A stretch of DNA of 64,000 nucleotides from contig NZ_BCAG01000001.1 in the NCBI RefSeq assembly GCF_001293685.1, positions 496,001 to 560,000 of the forward strand, in the 5' to 3' direction. Shown piece by piece: positions 32,201 to 40,540 of this stretch (position 1 is its first letter; each line of letters starts with the position of its first letter). The notes under the pieces are model-generated. The model made no database searches and had not been told where the DNA came from. It saw only the letters and a program-made list of their open reading frames with translations. Both the position numbers and the translations under genes were made by a program. The stretch comes from Desulfatitalea tepidiphila (lineage in GTDB: Bacteria > Desulfobacterota > Desulfobacteria > Desulfobacterales > Desulfosarcinaceae).

Positions 32201-32768
32201 ACTCGCCGTTGTCTTCATCCGCCAGGGGCACGGCATAACGGCCGGCGGTGTCCAGAATGATGGCGTTTTTGAAAAACCACCAGTCGCAGTTACGGGTGCT
32301 GGCAATGCCCTTGGCCGGGCCGGCATCGCCGAGGATGTTGGTCAGGCGGGCATGGGCCACGGCCGTGCTCTTGCCCGAGCCGGTTTCGCCGAAAATCATG
32401 AACCAGGGCAGACGGTAGAGAGGGTCCCCATGCCGTCCCAGGCGAGAGGCCCTTAGACTGGCTACGGCCGCGGCCCAGCGCTCTTGCAGCTCCAGCAGGG
32501 CCCTGCGTTCGTGGACCGGGGCCGCATCGATGGCCTTCTGGTCCTGCTCGACCACCCGTTGCACGAACCTGGCTTCCCGGCGGCGGAAGTAGTAGCGGCG
32601 CAAAAAGAGGATCAGCGCGATCACGAAAAAGAGTCCGGCCAGCGCAACGGCCACGCTCCAGCGCGGCCACCCCATGTGATCGGCCAGCAGCAGCGCGCCC
32701 AACACCGCGGCAACGGTGAGCAACAACAGAAGGAGCAGTTTTACGGCGGTTATCAGCAGGCGTGGCAT
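29250..32768 (-). CDS. tssM: T6SS membrane-complex protein TssM (IcmF)
   Basis: 1172 residues from ATG 32768 (TAGGA upstream). With TssL and TssJ it forms the trans-envelope channel. N-terminal TMs (about 7-27 and 38-57), a Walker A GETGSGKST near 127-135 and NTPase domain (KFPVYLLMTKADRLLGM), another TM near 440 (LALAAWLLLLLTAIGLSGFAY), then the periplasmic IcmF domain and C-terminal domain. Full length for the family. It retains the P-loop, which some TssM lack. Confidence 0.94.
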   Translation of the reverse strand: MPRLLITAVKLLLLLLLTVAAVLGALLLADHMGWPRWSVAVALAGLFFVIALILFLRRYYFRRREARFVQRVVEQDQKAIDAAPVHERRALLELQERWAAAVASLRASRLGRHGDPLYRLPWFMIFGETGSGKSTAVAHARLTNILGDAGPAKGIASTRNCDWWFFKNAIILDTAGRYAVPLADEDNGEWERFLVLLAKYRRKEPLNGLIVTLPADRLLEDDADALAAYGRSIRLRIDQLMRVLGAKFPVYLLMTKADRLLGMTAMAELLPEKLRGQAMGLMNAAENDDPLEFLNRAIGHVSRRLKDLRLQLARQAGRAGSRAVLFPDEFERLAPGIQAFARGAFHDNPYQETPFLRGFFISSGRQAGSVRSGVLGALASFKERQWHLPDTGLGLFLHDFFDAILPGDRAAFRPLGEYLSWRKATTHLALAAWLLLLLTAIGLSGFAYRHVRQAMTPAHAAFPQAPQLGARLADDMVTLGLLRDRIAEMEQRLHGRIPELAGFGQGKRALDGLKRAYNQWFRTYILNPTDQAMKEKFAPEKIQPGRGALAPYLEYLAWRVEILQAREAGRSQRADANQDDPLPFLAVAFGGRLPYVTAYFADMYRSYAEWEEDPGILQRERAEMEVWADRIIALEGPDLGWLIGWADTRPNLAPITLDDFWGGHGQVQDAPRISGALTVQGKTQIIRLIDRLRLAVRDTETFDGRVAAFWERYATAFLSQWGEFAREFDRGMDRLLARNDWLSSAAAMTTLDNPYYRYITRMDQELAAIRDIRPHAATSRLAGELVHILQSYRSGQDKAGLQARIAEKLQRIEARLDRRDNIMAAAEAFGDYMQQLDALVPVTADANAAFRFAVQHFGQTDAQAEASPVILGLGAINQMRALLGADPADDETLWGLMDGPLQFLVTLTTYETACGLNDVWQSQVVAETAGTPERQLWGALFGEKGVVPGFLAEPAKPFLRRTPGGWTSAAWMGVTFPFDAAFLSFLDQGAVRRQQLQPKYTVSIATLPTDVNEDARSEPYQTRLTLQCAGRPQVLDNYNAPANKDFNWDPDSCDDVTLAIYFEETTLTRTWKGQWGFRDFLRTFRDGRKIYTPDDFPEQRADLKRIGVRRIQVNYILKDAAPVMAIEHYPPLSVPQRVARCWSGLGCATTGEDGGQGAPQRHGTPAAKGTSR

Positions 32769-32813
32769 AAGGTTCCTAAACCAATTGGGACGAAAGATTA
32801 AAAAAGCAATCCA

Positions 32814-32910
32814 AATAAAAGTATGAAAGTATGAACGTAACAAAGGAGGAAAGTTGAGATATCCTGTCGATTTTAGCTGTCATGACGCGCTATTCTTTCG
32901 TACTTTTATT
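32814..32910. repeat. Inverted repeat between tssL and tssM
   Basis: AATAAAAGTATGAAAG at 32814-32829 is reverse-complemented with one mismatch at 32895-32910; 97 bp including a GC-poor interior. Small non-coding element splitting the tss operon. Confidence 0.6.
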
Positions 32911-32927
32911 CCGAAATTCATCTAAAA

Positions 32928-33659
32928 TCACAGCAGTGCCATCCAGTTTCGCACGAATGCGGACAGCACCTTCCAATAGGTCCCATACATGACGGCCGCC
33001 AGGAGCAAGGGGCCGCCGAAGAAGACGATGGCCCGGAGCGCCGGCGGCAACCGGTCGGGTTCGGCCGCCGGCAGCGGGGTGCCGTAGGCCTCCGGAAAGA
33101 CTTTTTCTTCGGAAAGCCGGCTGTCGGTCATGAGGCGTTCCAGGCCGGCGTCGGCCATCCGATCGATGCGGTCACGACCCGGGTCGCCGTCATAGCGGCC
33201 CTTGAAGCCGAGGGTCAGGCAGGCCAGGTAGACTTCCAGCAGATCCCGTAGCGCCCCGTTCCGGGAACCTTCCGGCGATCGATGATTCTCATCGGGAGGT
33301 TCATCGACAATTGCGTCGGCGGTGTCATGGGCATCGGCGCTGAGCCTTTCAAAACGCTCGTAGAATTCCCAGCCGGCATTGGCCGTGTGAAAGCGCTCTT
33401 CCTGCAGCTTGCGCCGCATCCAGGCGTTCCGGCCGGGCCACGACGAGTCCAGAACGGTTTCGTCGGCAAAGGCGCAAACGGCGAACAGGGCGTCTTCAGC
33501 CTGATCGGGATGCTCCCGGCGTGCAGCTTCGACGGCCCGGTCCAGGAGCCGGTCCATGTCGGCACGGGCCGTGTCATAAGGCGTGTCCGCCAGGTTCGCT
33601 TCGGATGCCAGCATGGCCGCAAAGGCGATGGGCGGCAGAAAGTGGTCGATCAGGGCCAT
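32928..33659 (-). CDS. tssL: T6SS membrane-complex protein TssL (DotU)
   Basis: 243 residues from ATG 33659, 2 bp after the tssK stop. Cytoplasmic DotU domain (FADETVLDSSWPGRNAW, ERLSADAHDTADAI, LLEVYLACLTLGFKGRY) and one C-terminal TM (about 215-235). It is the short TssL form with no peptidoglycan-binding domain, so wall anchoring must come from another protein, perhaps the AMIN protein. Confidence 0.93.
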   Translation of the reverse strand: MALIDHFLPPIAFAAMLASEANLADTPYDTARADMDRLLDRAVEAARREHPDQAEDALFAVCAFADETVLDSSWPGRNAWMRRKLQEERFHTANAGWEFYERFERLSADAHDTADAIVDEPPDENHRSPEGSRNGALRDLLEVYLACLTLGFKGRYDGDPGRDRIDRMADAGLERLMTDSRLSEEKVFPEAYGTPLPAAEPDRLPPALRAIVFFGGPLLLAAVMYGTYWKVLSAFVRNWMALL

Positions 33660-33661
33660 GG

Positions 33662-35059
33662 TCACCTCGCGAGCAGCGCCAGTTGGGCGTCCAGGTCCTG
33701 GGGGGCGTCGCTCCAGTGCATGCAGATGCGGCCGCTTTTCTCCACCCCAGCCCACAGCGGGCTTTCAAGCCCGATGCGCAGGTAGATCGCGCCCTGCATG
33801 CGGGGCATGCCCGCCGGCGGGGTTTCGGAAAGAGTCAGGGGGATGCCCGGCAGCGCCCGTACGAGCAGCGACCCCATGCCGGCGGGGTCCGACAGCTTGA
33901 GCAGGCGCCTGGCCGCGTCGGCCAAGGCATTGGACGGCACTGATGCCGAATGGAGCACCAGCCAGAAGCTGCCCCCGGAAGTTTTGCCTTCGGCAAGAAT
34001 CTGGGGCGGAATGTCCGCGGTCCAGTAGGGATCGTCGAAGGCGAAACGGGTCACGAAGCGCGGGCCCGCGGAGATGCCCTCCAGCAGTTGGGCGATCAGG
34101 TCGCGGGCCGCGCGGAAGCAGGTCCCCAGCCGGGTGTGGGTGTACTCCGGAACCAGTCGTTTGTCCTGCCAGTCTTCGCCCAGGACGCTGACATTGAGGG
34201 AGAAGACCGACAGCTCGGCCACCAATTCGCGAAGCATGCCGTACGCCTCCCAGGGCGACAGGCAGGGCGAGGCCGCCGCGTGGTCCAGGCGCGCGGCAAA
34301 GCGCGACAGGGTGCGCAGCCCCATCAGCAGCAGGGTGAAATCGCCGGAGACCGGCTGGCCGGCCGTAAGATTCTTGTACCCCTCCAGCTGTCGGGCCTTG
34401 CCCAGCACGCGGTCGCGGATCTCCCTGAATATGGCGTCCAGGGCCGGGACGGCGGCCAGGGTCAGGCAGGGGGGTGCGAATTCGGGATCGCTCGTGATCT
34501 TATCGCCCTGGCGCAGCAAACGGGCCACCGGCATCAGTTCCAGGTCGCCGGCCTGGTCCAGTTCGTTTTCCAGCACCAGGTTCAATACATAGGCCATGCG
34601 CCGGACCTTGGCCGGCGGGCCGTTGCCGTAAAGATCGGGAATCGCCTCCGGTGTCGATGGAACGGCCATTCGCGTGGGCGCGGCGGCCATCTGCGCTTCG
34701 GTTTCGGCTTCGGTGACATTGGCCTGGCCGGGTTTCATGGCGCGCAGGCCCACATAGACCGTCACGGCCCCGTTGACCGGAACGGCGTCCGCGGAAAGCT
34801 GCCGGCCTGCGCAGACGGCATTTCCGGGAAAGGCAATGCTTTCCGCACTGGAGGGAAACAGGACCTGGAGCGAGGAGAGTTCCAGCCGGCCGGCGGCCAG
34901 GGCACCGTCGTTGAGGGTCACGGATGTCACGCCCCAGAAAAAGGGCGCCATGCCCGCGGTGACGGGTATCAGGGCATCGCCTGATTGACGCTGCAGCATC
35001 TGAAAGTGCTGGGGTTGCAGAAAAAGTCCGGGGTGCCAGTAGATCGGGCCGTCACTCAT
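33662..35059 (-). CDS. tssK: T6SS baseplate protein TssK
   Basis: 465 residues. ATG 35059 has GGGAG 8 nt upstream and gives the standard start IYWHPGLFLQPQHFQ. TssK links the baseplate to TssL/TssM. Continuous with family marks such as PNALADAARRLL-like and YLRIGLESPLWAGVEKSG near the C-terminus. Codons upstream of 35059 are not needed. Confidence 0.93.
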   Translation of the reverse strand: MSDGPIYWHPGLFLQPQHFQMLQRQSGDALIPVTAGMAPFFWGVTSVTLNDGALAAGRLELSSLQVLFPSSAESIAFPGNAVCAGRQLSADAVPVNGAVTVYVGLRAMKPGQANVTEAETEAQMAAAPTRMAVPSTPEAIPDLYGNGPPAKVRRMAYVLNLVLENELDQAGDLELMPVARLLRQGDKITSDPEFAPPCLTLAAVPALDAIFREIRDRVLGKARQLEGYKNLTAGQPVSGDFTLLLMGLRTLSRFAARLDHAAASPCLSPWEAYGMLRELVAELSVFSLNVSVLGEDWQDKRLVPEYTHTRLGTCFRAARDLIAQLLEGISAGPRFVTRFAFDDPYWTADIPPQILAEGKTSGGSFWLVLHSASVPSNALADAARRLLKLSDPAGMGSLLVRALPGIPLTLSETPPAGMPRMQGAIYLRIGLESPLWAGVEKSGRICMHWSDAPQDLDAQLALLAR

Positions 35060-35124
35060 GGTTCGACTCCCATACAACGCGTAAAATTGATTTTCATTTT
35101 CTCCCAGGCCCTGCCGGGCGGGCG

Positions 35125-36201
35125 TCATAGCCGTCCATGATCGGAAAAAACGGCACGGGCCGCCACCTTCGGGTCCGGCGCCAGCCAGGCGTCGCACCCC
35201 AGACAGGACCATTGTTCCTCTCCGAGCCGCGCCGATTGGGCCTCTCCGGGGGCCAAGATGAATTCCAGATCGAATATCAATGGCTGGGTGCAGTAAAAAC
35301 GGACCAACCGGACTAGTTCGTCGAATTCGGGCCGGCCGGGCATATAGCCCTGATACATCCCGGCATTCATGGGGCCGACGCTGATGGCGATCTTGCCCAT
35401 GGCATCCGTGACCGTGAATCCGAGCCAGGCATTTTGCCCCAGGGCATTGTCTGACCGGCTCAGGCGGCAGCATTGATCTTCGGGGATCACGGCCTCGCGC
35501 GGTGTGCATTGCCGGACCGCCACCGGCGCGCCGATGCGGTCGGCCAGCAGGCCACGCAACCCGGCCGCGGATCGAGGAAACTGGGTCAGCAAACCCATAG
35601 CGCGCAACAGGGCGCCGGGTTCGTTAAAGACTTTCTCCCGCATCTCCTCGTGGCCCAGCCCGGCCAGGGCAAAGAGGCGCGACACCATCTCCCGGTCGTC
35701 CTCTTCGACCACGCGGCGGCTGAGCCGGTAGTATGTGTCGGCCAGGATGAACAGCACGAAAAAGCCATGGTTCAGTATGTCGAGAAAGTCGCGGCCGACA
35801 CTCTTGTCTTCGCTTTGCTCGCTCAGCAGCTCTTCGGTGTAGTAGGTGGGCAGCGGCGAAGAGGGGCCGTAGAGTCCCAGGAAAGTGGCGGTCAGTTTGA
35901 ATCGGCGCGGCGCGTTTTCGGCGTCATCCTCCTTCCGGGCAGGCTCCTGGATATCCACCAGGTCATTGGACGGAAACCCCAGGGAGAGATAAGGCCGCAC
36001 CCGCAGCTGCTCCCGCAGGAACGATTCCCTGTCCTGCGCCCCCGGCGCGGCGCAGGCCTGCTTGAGCAGCCGAACGGCCTGGATGAAGGAGAATTCCTTG
36101 GGATTTTTCAGCAGCGCTTCCGGCATGGTGGAGCGTACGCCGGAGCGATGCGGTGTGTCCGGGGCTACAGGAGGACCCGGTCGCCCAGCCGGATGGGCCA
36201 T
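35125..36201 (-). CDS. tssG: T6SS baseplate protein TssG
   Basis: 358 residues. ATG 36201 is chosen because AAGGAG lies 8 nt upstream; the gene then overlaps tssF by 37 bp. A later ATG at 36126 is possible. Family marks: FSFIQAVRLLKQ, VRPYLSLGFPSNDL, TATFLGLYGPSSPLPTYYTE and a C-terminal QPLIFDLEFILA. Forms the baseplate wedge with TssF and TssE. Confidence 0.92.
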   Translation of the reverse strand: MAHPAGRPGPPVAPDTPHRSGVRSTMPEALLKNPKEFSFIQAVRLLKQACAAPGAQDRESFLREQLRVRPYLSLGFPSNDLVDIQEPARKEDDAENAPRRFKLTATFLGLYGPSSPLPTYYTEELLSEQSEDKSVGRDFLDILNHGFFVLFILADTYYRLSRRVVEEDDREMVSRLFALAGLGHEEMREKVFNEPGALLRAMGLLTQFPRSAAGLRGLLADRIGAPVAVRQCTPREAVIPEDQCCRLSRSDNALGQNAWLGFTVTDAMGKIAISVGPMNAGMYQGYMPGRPEFDELVRLVRFYCTQPLIFDLEFILAPGEAQSARLGEEQWSCLGCDAWLAPDPKVAARAVFSDHGRL

Positions 36202-37895
36202 GTCCAACGCTCCTTGTGCAAAGTGTCTTCGACGGTCAGCCGCGTATAGGTGTTGATGGCGGCGTAATTGCCCAAAAAAACATCCAGGATCGAGCCGAAC
36301 AGGTAGAGGTCGCCTTCGCCGGCGAACCCCTGGGGGTCGATCTGGATGTGGATCTCCTGGCCGCGCAGCAAGTGCCCCTGCACGAAGCGGTCCGATGCCT
36401 GCACACTCAACTCGCGGATGCCTTCCACCCGTTGGGTGTTGGCCAGGACCGCGGCCCTGTCCCGTGTTTCGGTGAAGATATAGAGCTTGAGCACGGAACG
36501 CAGGTTTTCCGCGGTCGCCACGGAGAGATAATTTAAAAAGAGGTGTGACAGTAATCGCCAGAGCAGATTCCGGCCCAAAGGCGGCTGGACCGGCGCGGTA
36601 GGCGTCCGGATATTGGAAAACTCGGCCAGTTCCGGCGACGATTCCGTGGACAGGCAGACATCGCCGGGCCGAAGGGTTTCGGGAAGGGAACCGTTGGTGC
36701 AGAGCACGTCCAGGGAGAGGGTCTCCGGGCTCGGCTCGGTCGTTCCTCCCGGGTAGGCCACCGAGAGATGCATTTCGGCCTTGCCGTCGAGGGGTGCGAG
36801 GCGATGATGCACGGCATAAACCGGCGTGGCCTGCACCTGCGGGTTGAACAGCTCGAAGGGCAGGTATTCGCGTTCGCGCACCGTGCCCTGGACGAACCCG
36901 GTGACTTTGTTGACCTCGTAGATTTGGTAGTGGCGGGGATGGGTGCCGCCGGCGCGAACAGCATACTCGGTTTTCTTGTGATCCAGCACGATGGGGTCGG
37001 CCTGGTAGGCGAACAGGTTCAGGGCGGGCGCCACAAAGAGCTGAAAATGTTCGGCCCGCATGGGCGGCCGATCGCCGGGAAGATCGCCGAACTCAAATTC
37101 GAGGGTGAATTGGGATCCGCTGCCCCGGTTGCGCCACCGGTTCAGCCCGTTGACGTCGAAAAAGAGGAATTTTTCAGGCAGGATGAAGTACTCCTGCAAA
37201 ATGCGGTAGCCGGGAAACGATCGGGCCGGAAAGGGGATCAGGGCCTCGTTTTCGTCGAAACCGACCGGGGTGACGGCCTGCCGGCCCAGATCGACGTTTT
37301 GACCCTGATCCGTGGTCAGCCGGACATCGCGCAATCGGGTGAAGAGCATCCAGTAGCGCCGGGACGCTTCGGTATAGATGCCGGCCAGGTGAAACCGGAT
37401 GCTGTCCGGTTGGAAGGCGGTCACGTCCATGCCCTCCAGGCGCAGGGTGACGCACAACACCCCGTTGCCACCGCCCGAGGCAGTGAACTGGACGGCGGCT
37501 ATGGAGAGGGGCGACAGCGCCACATCGGAGCGGGTGGTGAAGGTGCAGCGCGTCCCCTCGGATTCGACCGCATCGATGGCGCTTCCCTTCGGGATAACGA
37601 GGGTTTCGCGCAGGCTGCGTTTGGGTGTGAAACGGATCAGGGTGGCCGAGGGGATGGGGCGCAGATAGTGCGGGAAGATGAGCTGGATCAACCCGTGCAC
37701 GATTTCCGGGAAATCGTTGTCCAGCTTTTCGTAAATCAGCCCGGAGAGAAAGGCGGTGCCTTCGAGCAGCCGCTCAACGTCGGGATCGGTGGATTGGCCG
37801 GCGAGCAGGGGGGCCAGGGCCGGATGGGCCTCGGCGAATTCCAGGGCGAGATCGCGCAGATTGGCCAGTTCTCTTTCGTAGTATTTGCCGATCAC
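36165..37895 (-). CDS. tssF: T6SS baseplate protein TssF
   Basis: 576 residues, full length. Starts with the highly conserved YYERELANLRDLALEFAEAHPALAPLL and has VERLLEGTAFLSGLIYEKLDNDFPEI and HLFLNYLSVATAENLRSVLKLY. Wedge subunit of the baseplate, with TssG. Stop is inside tssG. Confidence 0.94.
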   Translation of the reverse strand: MIGKYYERELANLRDLALEFAEAHPALAPLLAGQSTDPDVERLLEGTAFLSGLIYEKLDNDFPEIVHGLIQLIFPHYLRPIPSATLIRFTPKRSLRETLVIPKGSAIDAVESEGTRCTFTTRSDVALSPLSIAAVQFTASGGGNGVLCVTLRLEGMDVTAFQPDSIRFHLAGIYTEASRRYWMLFTRLRDVRLTTDQGQNVDLGRQAVTPVGFDENEALIPFPARSFPGYRILQEYFILPEKFLFFDVNGLNRWRNRGSGSQFTLEFEFGDLPGDRPPMRAEHFQLFVAPALNLFAYQADPIVLDHKKTEYAVRAGGTHPRHYQIYEVNKVTGFVQGTVREREYLPFELFNPQVQATPVYAVHHRLAPLDGKAEMHLSVAYPGGTTEPSPETLSLDVLCTNGSLPETLRPGDVCLSTESSPELAEFSNIRTPTAPVQPPLGRNLLWRLLSHLFLNYLSVATAENLRSVLKLYIFTETRDRAAVLANTQRVEGIRELSVQASDRFVQGHLLRGQEIHIQIDPQGFAGEGDLYLFGSILDVFLGNYAAINTYTRLTVEDTLHKERWTWPIRLGDRVLL

Positions 37896-37901
37896 CTGAA
37901 A

Positions 37902-38318
37902 TTACTCCAATACGGTAATGTGGCCGTCGGAAGTGAGGACCGTTTCGAAAACCACCGGTATGTCGCGCGTTTCCCCTCTGACCTTGGCCGACAATTTGAA
38001 CCCGATCTTGAAAGATTGTTGGGAGAGGGGTTCAAAATCGACCGTCACGTCGGTCAGGCGCGGTTCATAGGTGTTGATGACACGGGTGATGGTATCCGCC
38101 ATTTCGGGCAGGGCATCCGCGCTGAGTGAACTCGAAACGCTGGTAAAGTCGGGCATGCCGAGGTCCGTCGCGATGAGGGCGCTGCCCTGGCGCGTGTTGA
38201 GGATTTTGCCCAGATGATCCAGGACCGATGATATGGCCGCCCGGGGATCGGATTCGCCCCGCCAGTCCGGGTTTCGATCTATCGCCCGCAATCTTTCCAG
38301 AAGCCGCTTTTCCCGCAT
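37902..38318 (-). CDS. tssE: T6SS baseplate protein TssE (gp25-like)
   Basis: 138 residues. gp25-like lysozyme-fold protein without lysozyme activity: LLERLRAIDR, SVLDHLGKILNTRQGSAL, GMPDF and the C-terminal beta part FKLSAKVRGETRDIPVVFETVL. First gene of the minus-strand tss unit seen here. The upstream region 38319-38451 holds no gene and may carry the operon promoter, but I could not identify boxes with confidence. Confidence 0.93.
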   Translation of the reverse strand: MREKRLLERLRAIDRNPDWRGESDPRAAISSVLDHLGKILNTRQGSALIATDLGMPDFTSVSSSLSADALPEMADTITRVINTYEPRLTDVTVDFEPLSQQSFKIGFKLSAKVRGETRDIPVVFETVLTSDGHITVLE

Positions 38319-38451
38319 CGCGCCCCGTCATCTCCGGTCGTCTTTAACCTGGAATCGGTACAAATTGTCAGAATCATAGTCTTTTTCTTGAGAAATCACA
38401 ATCCCTTTCATCTCTCTCCAGCTATTCTATCCGTATGTTAGTGAACTCGCC

Positions 38452-38644
38452 GGCCCGGGGGAGCAGGTAGCCGATGCCACACGCCAAGCGGTCAAGTGCC
38501 GGTAAAATGCACGGCGGGCGGCCCAGAAACTCCCCCGGCCTGCGCCGGGGTCAAACAGTCTGGGCCGCTTGTCCGCCGTTTGCATTCAACCGGCACTATT
38601 GACCGCAGGCGTATGTGGCCCTGGCCACCTGCCCCACCCGGGCC
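38452..38644. repeat. Palindromic dispersed repeat, full copy 1
   Basis: About 193 bp. Ends GGCCCGGGGGAGCAGGTAGCC and GGCCACCTGCCCCACCCGGG are near-inverted repeats; the interior has GGCGGGCGGCCCAGA ... TCTGGGCCGCTTGTCCGCC, also inverted. The same element recurs at 40241-40422 (opposite strand) and 61980-62162, with a hairpin-only version at 56666-56711. Confidence 0.85.
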
Positions 38645-38689
38645 TTGCCCTGCATCATTCGCGGGCGGTCAAAGCAACGGATATAAAAA

Positions 38690-40048
38690 TCAGCGGTTCG
38701 GACTGCCCTTCAGACGCGCAAGGGTCTCGCTGCGCCGGGGCTCGGCCTGCCACCCGGCCCAGCCCAGTCCGGCGAAGAATTGCTGGAGGCTGCGATCCAG
38801 ATCCATGAGTCCGCTGTTGCCTTTTTTGTTGAGCTGATCGGCCACCTGCTGTCGGGCGTCGATGATCTTCCGGCGTTCCTGTTCGTAGAAGCGTTCGGCT
38901 TCCTCCAGGGCGCGCTTGTTGCGGAACTGGTCGTTGAGTATGCCGGCATCTTTCTGGCCCGCTTCGTACCACCCCAGAAACCCTCTGGGCAGGTCGGCGA
39001 TACCCGTGATGGTCGAATAGCCGGCAATGCCGGAGACGACATCCGTGGGGATCGAGTTGGACCAGCTGATGTAGTTCTTGATAATCGATTTGAACACGTT
39101 GGTGGACAGCAGATGGCGCAGGTCGGCCAGCTGGGTCTGCACCACGGCCAGCGATTCGTTGACGATGGTGTATTTTTCCTTCCACTTGTCCATCATGAAT
39201 TGCATCTCCAGGCGCTGCAGCACCGCATCGTCGCTGGGCAGTCCTTTGAAGGTGATGCGGGTGTCGTGGCCGCCCGAGCGGATGGACTCCTGAAGATCGG
39301 CCACCTCGGCCCGGATGGTGCCGATCTGACTGCGGGCCAGGGCATACTTCCCGGCCATCAGGTTTTGGGAGGCTTCGTTCATGTAGCGGTCCAGGCGTTC
39401 CAGGGCGCTGCGCAGTCGAAAGGATTGGTCGCCCGAAGCCAGGATGAAGCGCGAGTCGAACCAGAGATCCGTGGGCAGGTTGACCCAGTAATCGATGATG
39501 CCGGGCGGTTGGTTGGGCACCTGCTGGTCCACCCAGCGGTGGGTGGGCGGGGCGTCGTCCCATCCAGGCTCGGTGAGCAGCGCCTTGCAGCCGGTGAGGG
39601 TGGTGGTGACCCGGGCCTTGATGCGGCCGTCGGGCTGTAGTGTCCCTTCGATGACGCCGCGGTAGAACATTTGTGTCACCGGCCCGCCGGGATGATGCTT
39701 GCTGTAGTTGGCCGGCGGAATGGCTTGCATGACCGAGTTCTGTTCCCCTTTGAGCACGCCGTTACGGAAGGTGCCTTCCATTTGCGTGGTCATCTCGAGC
39801 CGGGTGACACCACCGGATTCGACCGCACCCTGGGTGTGGGTTTCCCAGCGGGCGCTGACCCGTTCACCGTCGAAATGGTAGACTACCGCATCCTGCTGAT
39901 GATTGGCCTGGCGGATGGCCGGAACGACTTCCACCGAGAATCTGCGGGGCAGGTCGAGGGCGTTCGCCGGGGTGCCGGCCGCAATGGCGACGGTCCAGGT
40001 CAGCAGCATCCACAAGATTGTCACTATCCGATTCCTGCCTGAAAGCAT
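38690..40048 (-). CDS. Unknown exported protein bracketed by repeats
   Basis: 452 residues; ATG 40048 has AAAGGAG 7 nt upstream. N-terminal signal peptide (IVTILWMLLTWTVAIAAGTPANA). The middle is beta-rich (TRLEMTTQMEGTFRNGVLKG), then long helices (RLRSALERLDRYMNEASQNLMAGKY), a hydrophobic patch (GIAGYSTITGIADLPRGFLGWYEAG) and a charged C-terminal coiled coil (ERFYEQERRKIIDARQQVADQL). No family recognised. It is flanked on both sides by inverted copies of the same palindromic repeat. Confidence 0.75.
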   Translation of the reverse strand: MLSGRNRIVTILWMLLTWTVAIAAGTPANALDLPRRFSVEVVPAIRQANHQQDAVVYHFDGERVSARWETHTQGAVESGGVTRLEMTTQMEGTFRNGVLKGEQNSVMQAIPPANYSKHHPGGPVTQMFYRGVIEGTLQPDGRIKARVTTTLTGCKALLTEPGWDDAPPTHRWVDQQVPNQPPGIIDYWVNLPTDLWFDSRFILASGDQSFRLRSALERLDRYMNEASQNLMAGKYALARSQIGTIRAEVADLQESIRSGGHDTRITFKGLPSDDAVLQRLEMQFMMDKWKEKYTIVNESLAVVQTQLADLRHLLSTNVFKSIIKNYISWSNSIPTDVVSGIAGYSTITGIADLPRGFLGWYEAGQKDAGILNDQFRNKRALEEAERFYEQERRKIIDARQQVADQLNKKGNSGLMDLDRSLQQFFAGLGWAGWQAEPRRSETLARLKGSPNR

Positions 40049-40240
40049 GAGGTCTCCTTTCGGGGGCCGGTGCATCATCGTATCGTTTCCAATATCGGCA
40101 GGTTTTCGAACATGATGACCCCGAATTTTCAAGTTTTTGCTGAAATCGCCCAACTACCGTCGCAGAATTCAACTCACCTATACGGGCATGCTTTCAATAG
40201 GTTGTCTGAAAAGAAAATTCCCATCGTAACGTGCAGGGCA

Positions 40241-40422
40241 GGCGTGGGTGGAGCAGGTGGCCAGGGCCACGTGAGCCTGCGGTCTTAGAGCCAGTTGAAT
40301 GCAAACGGCGGACAAGCGGCCCAGACTGTTTGAGCGCAGCGAGTTTCTGGGCCGCCCGCCGCGCATTTTACTGGCTCTTGACCGCTTGGCGTGTGGCATC
40401 GGCCACCTGCTCCGCCCACGCC
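40241..40422. repeat. Palindromic dispersed repeat, full copy 2 (inverted)
   Basis: 182 bp, reverse orientation to copies at 38452 and 61980. Terminal GGCGTGGGTGGAGCAGGTGG and its near reverse complement at 40401-40422. Confidence 0.88.
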
Positions 40423-40471
40423 GGGTTTAATGAGGCGCATTCAGATATAATCATTGGAAATTGCCGGACAA

Positions 40472-40514
40472 AAAAAGGCAAGCAGCCGATCCGTGATCGC
40501 ACGCTTGCCTTTTT
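40472..40514 (-). terminator. Rho-independent terminator after mvhA
   Basis: On the minus strand: AAAAAGGCAAGC stem, an 18-nt loop region, GCTTGCCTTTTTTT. It lies 27 bp after the true (post-Sec) stop of mvhA. The A-rich 5' arm would also let it act in the other direction. Confidence 0.85.
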
Positions 40515-40540
40515 CTATTTCTGTGGTGCGGCTTCTGGTA

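Noticed and set aside
20053..38000. Many long plus-strand reading frames opposite the T6SS genes
   Set aside because: They are antisense shadows caused by high GC and pentapeptide repeats; the minus-strand frames match known families throughout.
38452..38644. Possible structured RNA gene in the palindromic repeat
   Set aside because: Copies share ends and both orientations, as dispersed repeats do; there is no sign of a promoter or a conserved RNA class.
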